Position numbers and translations under genes: made by a program. From Campanula takesimana (Eukaryota; Streptophyta; Magnoliopsida; Asterales; Campanulaceae), in NCBI GenBank assembly GCA_026119855.1, contig JAOWBW010002534.1, forward strand, positions 1-64,000: DNA of 64,000 bases. Direction: 5' to 3'. Below the pieces are notes generated by a model. That model was not told where the DNA came from. It made no database searches and saw only the letters and a list, made by a program, of their open reading frames with translations. Each line of letters begins with the position of its first letter. The first letter of the stretch is position 1. Shown piece after piece: positions 56,377-64,000 of this stretch.

Positions 56377-57279
56377 TGTTAAACAAAATATGAAAAACTA
56401 ATAGAATAATATGAATGAAAAACAGAAGCAGAATTTAAAATAAAATTGAAACAGTAAGCAGAAAATTAAAACCAATACTGTAAATTTCCCGAGTCGTGTG
56501 AAACACACTCTCCTTAAAGCAATTTCGTCCCCTCACCAAATTGTGCTTGAGGATTGTCGGACGGTTGCTTCCCAGGATGAAACGACGCGGACCGGAATGT
56601 AAGTGCACAAAGGAACTTCCGGCGAATTGATACTGAGCTTGGTCTTGATCACCACCAATGCAGAATGCAGGAGAGCAACAGAAAGAGGGATTTATCAATA
56701 TGCAACACAAAAAGATTGCAAGGGACTGTTGGTGGAACATTTCGTGTGTGTAAACTGGTGGAGTAGGTCTGTTAATATAGCACTCAAAGGTAAACTGAAG
56801 GGAGGAATTAACACAGAGTTAATTTGGAAGCCTAAGTGTTTCAGCTTACCAAAACTGATTAAGAAACTCAAAGGCCTGGACTGTTTTGTCCAAAAAAAAT
56901 AGCAAAAAGTGGGTTCGCGTGAGCAGCCCATTTCGCCGGTAGGCAAATCGGGCCCTTGATTTGCACCCCCCCTGCGCACCTGTGCGCGAGAGAGAGCCTC
57001 TATGCCACACATTCATACCACTATGGAAAGCATAGTAGTATATAAACTTACCCACTTTCACATATTTTTTCAATGTGGGATAACACATTATCCCCATTCC
57101 AACCCACTTACTTTGAGCCTTCATATCTCACTCATCCCTTAACCAAATTGGACAAATGAATAATCAATCTTCATGTCCTCATGGAGTAGAACACAAACCC
57201 ACAAACATTTTGTCATTTCGACAAATAATTCATTTAAGAAAATACTCTTTATTTCCTTCAAAACACACTTTTTCCAACA
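56377..57279 (-). repeat. 5' LTR of the full-length copia element (903 bp)
   Basis: Same ends as the 3' LTR. It lacks the 47-bp stretch after GCCCATTTCG. The sequence directly after it in element orientation (ATCTTAAAGTAATTTCACG) is not the usual iMet primer site. Confidence 0.93.
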
Positions 57280-57284
57280 CATAT

Positions 57285-59310
57285 TTTAATTTCTAACACA
57301 ACATTTTCTTTTTATTGTAGTATTTTACTTGAAATTAGTAACCTTATGTCATGAAGAAACAATAATATGATATTTACCTTATTGACGATTTAATGATGAA
57401 ATTATTTTAGAAAGCATTCCATGAATTATTCTTAAAATAGTGATTTATTCTTTATATATTTCAAACTTTTTTACAAACAATAAATGATTAATAATAATTA
57501 AAACTAGTGATGGTCAAAAGAATTCAAGCATAGTTTTTGTTGTATAATAATATCCCATCTATATATATAATGACTCAAGTAGATAGAGCCCCTTTCTATT
57601 TTAGTTTCCCGCTCAAATACCACTTCTAAAAATGGAAACTCAGTAAATGTATTTGGAAAAGTCAAATAAATAAAATTTTATGTTCTTCAATGTTTATCCC
57701 ATCTGTATCTATTTTCTTTTGAATTTGTACATTCGATAAGATAAAAGAAATGTTTCGAATAGCTCTTAATTCGGTAAATCACCAAAAGTAGGAGTTCAAA
57801 TCATTTTTTACTTAGTTTGGTTTTCTCTTTCAAAAATTAAATAAGTTTATATGACTAAAAATTTTGCATGAGATTTTCAATTGATTCCGCCTTTAATTAA
57901 GATGCAAATGAATTATGAAAGAACTTTTATGAACGTACATATTTGCTTATAAAAATAAGTATGTTAATATAATAAATTGTTATAAGATCTTAATTATGCG
58001 ACGAATAATTAAATATTTCAAATAAATATAATAATATGAAGTTTACTTTATCTTTCAAATGGTTAAGTTTAATGTAAGAAAATTAATCTTAAAGGAAAAA
58101 TTAGTTTTAGTTATAAAAAATTTGAAGATGTTTTGGTTAATTTTATAATACACGTATACGCAACATCAATATAAAAATAACGTATGAGGTGAAACAATAA
58201 TTGCAGGGATAGAATTTCAAAGAAATGAAATTTATTATTTCAATTTTTCGAAAAGTTTATTGGATGATTTTTTTTTAAGAAATTTAATGAATCTGCTTAA
58301 AAAACATTAATGCTTATATAACTATTTAGCATTTTTAAAGCATGATTCTATCATTCTAAGTGATTTTATACCATATGAAAAAATAGTTGTTTTATTTGAG
58401 AAAAGAGAGTGTAGTTTTGTATAACCCAACATTCAATTAAATATTTATCGTAAAAAACAATATTCAATTCAGTTTATCGTTTTGACATATTCTTTATACT
58501 GAATAGTTTTTGAACAATAAATGTTAATGATAAATTACTAAATTGCGTCTAGCATGATTTTTTCACACAAAAATAATAATAAAAAAGATGACAGTAAAAC
58601 TACAGATTTCAAATTTTAAGACTGCAAAACGATTAAAAAAAGAAGAGAGAATGAGTATATTTAGAAAAATAGAGGGCGAATTATAATGCTTGAAAAATGG
58701 ATAGATTATTATTTTGAATTGTAGGGAAGATAGATTGTAAAAGTTTTAATACACGCCTATTATCTATACTTTTTACTTTTTTTTATTTTTTTTAAAGATC
58801 TATAATTTTTACTTAAAAAAAACAAGAAAAATAAAATTTTATCCATAGTAAGAAGTCATTAATGAAATAAATGGAGTTAGCTTTGAGTGTATCGAGCTAA
58901 CTTTAAATGTACAATAAGAAAAGTGAAAATAAATCTATACTTATAGTCTGAATACAATATAAACTCAATTATTGATATAAAAACATTGGTTGGATGTATT
59001 ATAGTCGATAATTTTAAACATTTTTATGTTATCTGATAAGTTTTTATATAATGGAAGACTTCAAGTTGAGATGATAAGTAGCTCATCGTAAGTGATGCAG
59101 GTAATACTTATTTTTATGTTTCTTAAAATATTTGCATTAGTTAAAAAAATGATTTGCGCACAAGCAAATCAATTAATCTTTAATGTATTATTTTTTCTAA
59201 TATTTTTTTATCCTAAACTTTAATTTGAAGATCTTCTATAATTCAAGAACATTTTTATGAATTGCAGGAGGAGAAGGAGATCAAAAGAATTCAAAGTTTA
59301 AACTTCTTTG
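57285..59310. other. AT-rich intergenic sequence, no gene seen
   Basis: Very AT-rich, with no frames or terminal repeats that I can support. It includes one copy (58943-58972) of a 30-bp word repeated at 61444. Confidence 0.5.
58943..58972. repeat. 30-bp direct repeat, copy 1
   Basis: ATAGTCTGAATACAATATAA and the next ten bases recur exactly at 61444-61473, 2.5 kb away, on the other side of the MULE at 59321-60804. Confidence 0.85.
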
Positions 59311-59639
59311 GTTTATGGTGGAGAAAAGTACTTTTTTCGTCCCTCAACTAGTTTATGTTTTACCTTTTCGTCCTTGACCTATTTTTTTTTTACCTTTTCA
59401 GCCTTAGCCTATCGTTTTTGGGATTATGTCATCCTTCCGTCAGTCTGTCATCCAAAATTCCGTTAGTCCGCTTATGTGGCATAGTGATGTGGTATTTGTT
59501 TTGCTTAGTTGGCAGGGTACATTGCCCATTTGGAATATTAAGGGCTTTAAGTGTGAAATATTAAACTTCAGGCCCTAACTTAATTGTCAATAAATAAGAA
59601 TGACTAGAAAGTAAATTAAATCCTAACTTATACATCGCG

Positions 59640-60070
59640 TCCCTTCTTCCCAAATCCCAACGCATTAGATGCCGTTCTATTTCTTTCGAGGCATAAACCC
59701 TTCCCCCCTTCCCGTCTGGCGCCGTCACCCTCCCCCTCCCCCACACCGTCCAATCGCCCCTCACCAGTTAGCCGTGACATGCTTCGTCTCCGGCGCTATC
59801 GTTACCTTCCTCTCCAACGACGTTGTGTTCTCCGCAAAGGCATGTGCAGTGATAATATGCAAGCATATCTTTCCACCGGTCAAATCCATCTCCCACTCCC
59901 ACTCCCTGCTCCTTTTCTGTTCACTTTTACCCATCAAAACTACCGGCGGCTGGTCGTGTTTTGCTAGATCAAGATCTGATTCGCAACCCGCCGACCAACC
60001 TCACCATTTTCTTCAAAAATCAAAGTCTCCCTCCATCTCGTTCTTTCTCTTGCCCAGATTTTTTGTTTGA
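59640..60070 (+). other. GC-rich, gene-like interior of the second MULE
   Basis: An open frame from 59669 to 60070 (133 codons) starts MPFYFFRGINPSPLPVWRR and includes CFVSGAIVTFLSNDVV. It is Pro/Ser-rich with no recognised domain. It could be a captured gene fragment or chance coding in GC-rich sequence. Confidence 0.25.
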
Positions 60071-60195
60071 TTAGATTTTTGTACTGAAATTAGATTCTTT
60101 TATTTCATGTCTGAATAGATTTTTGTGTTTGATTTCATGGTGCGTTCAGTTTGATTATGCGTGTGTGTTAGTTTGAATCCGTTTTTAAAATCATA

Positions 60196-60297
60196 TCTGG
60201 GTTTTTAAAGATGGTGGATGTGTGAGTTTGAATCTGGTTTTTGAATCTGGGTTTTTAAAGATGGTGGATGTGTGAGTTTGAATATGGTTTTTGAAAA
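60196..60297. repeat. Two-copy 50-bp tandem repeat in the second MULE
   Basis: TCTGGGTTTTTAAAGATGGT and the following bases repeat with a period of 50 bp and one substitution. Confidence 0.9.
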
Positions 60298-60814
60298 TTT
60301 GGGTGAATTTTGTGTTTATTTAATTGGGTTTTGATGATTTTGGAGATGGAGTTTGATGGTAGTGTTGAAACTGTTATTGATGGTGTTGAAAACTGGTATA
60401 GACGGACGTTAATGGTGGAATGAGACTGGTGTAGTGCCGGTGGTTGGTTGGTGTGCCAGTGGTTGGTGGTGGTGGTGGTGAATGATGGTAGTGTCAGTGG
60501 TGTGAGGTAAGGTAGTGCTTGCCTTTGATGGGAAGGGTGGGGGTAAAGATTTACATTTTTTAATTTACACTTTAATATAAACATTTAAATCAGAGTTTGT
60601 TTGCTTAGTCAGCATCATAAATATAAAAAAACATGACGTCATCATGCCACACCAGCAATACTTAACGACAATATGGATGACCAACATACGGAAGGATTCT
60701 TAAGTAAAAAACCCGTAGTTTAAGGATTCTTAAGTAAAAAAAATGGTTTGGTGACGAAAAGGTAAAAAATAGATTAGGTGAGGGATGAAAAATGTACTTT
60801 TCTCGTTTATGGTG

Positions 60815-62794
60815 GGCAACAAATATTTTAGAAGTAGCAAGATGATTGAGCTTTTAACATTTTTATGTTAGTTTAATTTTCTAATTAATTATATTATTTT
60901 TTTATAAAATAAATGCCCATTTTTATTTTTAATCAGAAGCGAAAGTGAAAATACATTTTATAGACTGAGGTGATAGCAAATGGGTAATAGACCCATCCAA
61001 AAAGAGATTTATAAAGAAAAATGTAGCTATGATTATACTAATGGTGATCAAGTTTGTATGAATATTCACAATAAAAAAGAATGATTTTTGTATAAGTTTT
61101 GTGTAATTTGTGTTTTAGTATATGTGAAATTGTGAATTCATTTGAGATAGGTTTACAAAATTTATAGTGTACACCTAATTTTTATCATATTTATGAGCTT
61201 ATGTTGCTTAATGCCTGAATCTATTGAACAAAAACATGAAACTAATTGCATATTGATATTGAAGTTCCCTATTGAACTTACTCAATTTGTTTCGTGCTTC
61301 TACGTGATATTGAATTTTATCTTTTTAAATAATTCAATATATCCAAAAGCATAGAAATTAATTGTAAAAGTAAAATTTCCAAACGTGAGATGTCTTTGCT
61401 ACCGGTAATAGTGTAAATGTCTTTATTAAATGTAATTTTTATAATAGTCTGAATACAATATAAACTCAATTATATTAGTAACTTAAAACTCAGAGGATGA
61501 TTAAAATTCATGAGTCATAAAGATTAATTTGTTTCAAAGATAAATTAATGTAGTGTTATAATTTAATCCAAATTGTATATGGGGTATGGTCAGTGAAAGT
61601 TGAAGATGCCGAAATGTTAGAAGATTCAAGTATTATTTAGAATTAATTTTTCTCAAAAAAATTTAATGCGGCTAATTAAAATATTTATTTTACACCATTA
61701 TTAACAAATCTTTTTGATCCCAATGCCTTTCTAATACTCATATTTCTTAATTAATTATTCAATTTGCTTAACTTTTCAGTTTTTTTAACCTTTCAATGTT
61801 TTCGACATTAGAATGTGTCTATTCATTATGCTTACCCTCATTCATTATCTACATCAATACTATTAATTTTCTTGCTTCATTATTCTTATGACTACAATCA
61901 ATGTAACAAGTACTAGACATGCTGCTTTATTCTTTTATTACATTTTGTCAATTTTTTTATGTTGAATAATATGATTTATTCTTAAATTCAATATTGTGTC
62001 TTCGTTAAAGCAGTCATTCATGTCATTTATATCATGCATGTAGTACTAATTAATTTGAATGTTTTTCAAATAGTAAAAATAAAAATTTAAGTTCAAAATT
62101 TGACACCCGTACTATTAATATACTATTAATATACCTAATTTTTCCTAAAAATAAAATAAAAAACAAACCTAAAACACGGGGGTGGAGCACAGGTCTTTCG
62201 TCTATATCAAACTGATAAAGAATTCATCAGAAAATATACGTAAATATGTTACTAATTAAATCAAGAATAATAATTATTAAAATATAGACAACACGTGAAT
62301 TAATAATCTTTATTCGTGTACTAATGCATGCATGCATATATCTAATGGTCATAAGTTATGGAATATGAAAGTTTGGATTTGGATGAAAATGATAAAATTC
62401 ATTAAAATTTATTAATTGTCACTTCAATTTAAGCATCCATAATGAGAGCTTTTTGGGAAAAAGAGCTCATTTAAACTATTATGTTATAAATCTTAAAGAA
62501 AGATGAATGAGTAGTTTGATTTTGGATCATCAAAAGTCTTTTATTATGAATCAAATTAAATTAAAAATGAAAACATATAATAAATATATGTTCATATAAT
62601 AAGTCCTAAAAGATGCAAACTAATTTTAATGATTAATTGAATATGAAAAGTGTTTTAAAATCAAATGCTAGATCCATCATGAATTAATTCTACTTTATTT
62701 ATGCGACAAGTCTTTAAAGGCCATGAATTATTATATGACTTAATGTTTGGATTATCAAAAGTCTTAACTTATAAATTAAATTTAAAATTAAAAT
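60815..62794. other. AT-rich intergenic sequence, no gene seen
   Basis: No coding region or element ends recognised. It includes copy 2 of the 30-bp direct repeat. Confidence 0.5.
61444..61473. repeat. 30-bp direct repeat, copy 2
   Basis: Identical to 58943-58972. Confidence 0.85.
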
Positions 62795-64000
62795 TGTTGG
62801 GTTTTGAGGGAACATGCGCAGCGGAAGACGGCAATATAAAATCAACAAAACCCTAAGCCCCAAGATCCATTCATGATAATTAAATTAATAGCAAGGTGAA
62901 TTTAGAATACTAACCATGTTGTGCGTTTAAAAATTTTCATGATCTTCAAATCTTCAAGCTTTAAGATTTGATCTCCTCGTTCTTCGCGTTCTTTGAATCA
63001 GGATCACAGGAACACGAACTTGAGATGCTAAAGCAAACATCCTCTATGTGTATCCACACGCGAACGAATATCTAGAACCATTCTAGATCTGGGTTGCTAG
63101 ACCCATTAAAAAACACACTTTTTTAATCTTCAAAGGCTATATGAATTTTGGTGTTCTTGAGCTTTTAATTCTCAATCTAGGCTCAAGAATATGTTTCTCA
63201 AACATATGTATTTCATTCACAATGCCCGGGGCTGATTAGGGAACTAGAGGCTGTTTATATATTTGTTACACCTATTCCAAATAGGTAACAAGTGTCTAAA
63301 CCCGCAAGAAAACAGAATAGGAAAGTCCCATGCCGAAACCGACAGATCCGCCCGGGTCACAAGTGAGGTCCGGCTGGATCCTACATAGGTCCGCCTGGGT
63401 CCCTATGCAGGTTTTCCCGGACCACTCCATTTTTCCCAGACTTTCTTGCTTTCTCCTCTAAACTTTCTTGCTTTCTCCTCTAAATTCCTAAAATCCCCGA
63501 AATAGCACAGCCGTTCTTGAAAACTGGCACGGTCGTGCGCACAGAACCGCACGGTCATGCGCACAGAACCGCATGGTCACAGAACCGCATGGTTATATAA
63601 TCGCACGTTTACAAAACCGCATGGTCATAGAACTGCACGTTCATAGAACCGCATGGTAACAGAACCGCACTTTCACAGAACCGCACATTCGTGCCATTTG
63701 GGCCAACGTACCAGACTTTCAGCTTTATCCAATTTTAGCCTTTTGATCAATTCGTTATTTTGTGTGTGACCCCATACGATTATATTAAGTTGGCAATGAG
63801 TCAAACCAAGGTCAAACCCATAAGCCATGAGCGGACTCTAGCAAGCCATCATGACTACCCAATTAATATAACTTAACGAAGTTCGTTATCCTTATAGAAC
63901 ATATCACAATCCTTTTGTCACACGATATCATATTGAAAATAAGTCATGGTCCACGTCAACTTATATTATTCAATGCTTTCTCGATCTTGAGTAGATTGAT
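62795..64000 (-). repeat. LTR-like sequence running off the right edge
   Basis: It begins TGTTGGGTTTTGAGGGAACA. On the minus strand it therefore ends GCTGCGCATGTTCCC...CCAACA, an ending common in copia LTRs. No primer site follows on the left (AT-rich sequence instead), so a solo LTR or truncated element is likely. The other end is outside the window. Confidence 0.5.
63528..63690. repeat. Minisatellite of 16-22 bp units
   Basis: About nine imperfect copies of AGAACCGCATGGTCAC, with variants in the GGTCA part. Some units contain GCACGGTC(G/A)TGCG palindromes. Confidence 0.85.

Larger units (their letters stand above)
50680..57279 (-). mobile_element. Full-length Ty1/copia retrotransposon, 6.6 kb
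   Basis: Two LTRs (50680-51630 and 56377-57279) are flanked by the 5-bp TSD CATAT at 50675-50679 and 57280-57284. The coding order on the minus strand is gag, protease, integrase, RT, RNase H, as in copia. A polypurine tract lies next to the 3' LTR. Pol is one uninterrupted frame, while gag and protease carry several lesions. LTRs are very similar outside one 47-bp gap, suggesting a comparatively recent insertion. Confidence 0.95.
59321..60804. mobile_element. Second MULE-like element, 1484 bp, 10-bp TSD
   Basis: Ends GAGAAAAGTACTTTTTTCG and, inverted, GAGAAAAGTACATTTTTCA, with pairing extending inward (CTTTTCGTC). It is flanked by the identical decamer GTTTATGGTG at 59311-59320 and 60805-60814. 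No transposase. The interior (59630-60540) is GC-rich and gene-like compared with the flanks, and carries a 50-bp tandem repeat. Confidence 0.85.

Noticed and set aside
57552..57600. TCTATATATATAATGACTC, resembling a Helitron 5' end
   Set aside because: No matching hairpin plus CTAR terminus was found to the right within the window; AT-rich sequence gives such matches easily.
1..64000. CRISPR array, tRNA or rRNA genes, phage or bacterial operons
   Set aside because: None seen; all repeats are explained by plant transposable elements, microsatellites or minisatellites.

Overview
This is a repeat-dense stretch of a plant nuclear genome. The spliced genes, plant-type Mediator subunit 27, Ty1/copia and Ty3/gypsy retrotransposons, a Helitron, MULEs, hAT and PIF/Harbinger elements, and many CTCCCTCCGT-type Stowaway-like MITEs point to a eudicot. 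I cannot name the species.

Only two host genes are visible, both on the minus strand and arranged in tandem. MED27 (18076 down to 8081) can be modelled completely as seven exons with GT-AG introns and a 419-codon frame. About 0.7 kb beyond its stop lies the 5' part of a cytochrome b561 gene (exons 1-3, 7348 down to 5141). Its remaining exons are not in the window: they lie beyond the left edge or are lost.

Layout: 1-3712 is a decayed hAT (RICESLEEPER-type) transposon ending in a CCGG-rich terminus. 3713-5100 is LTR-like sequence and a tandem duplication. 5141-18076 holds the two genes, with introns full of MITEs and one 929-bp hAT derivative. 18180-35047 is a nested stack beginning 104 bp upstream of the MED27 ATG. 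In it an old MITE was split by a 12.4-kb Ty3/gypsy chromovirus-like element (itself split by a 3.7-kb PIF/Harbinger transposon), by a 4-kb non-autonomous Helitron carrying two MITEs, and by another MITE. 36494-38230 is a MULE with long TIRs and a 9-bp TSD. 39636-40443 is a short derivative of the PIF/Harbinger family. 41409-43217 is a solo LTR. 43898-48097 is a 5'-truncated Ty1/copia element. 48286-49040 is a hAT MITE. 50680-57279 is a full-length Ty1/copia element with a large uninterrupted pol frame. 59321-60804 is a second MULE. From 62795 to the right edge runs another LTR-like sequence carrying a minisatellite.

I found no RNA gene, CRISPR array or microbial-type gene cluster. The strongest observations are structural: the MED27 promoter displaced by nested insertions, a Helitron whose ends are confirmed by a paralogous empty site in the same window, two consecutive MED27 introns made mostly of MITE sequence, and several elements bounded to the base by target-site duplications (TSDs).
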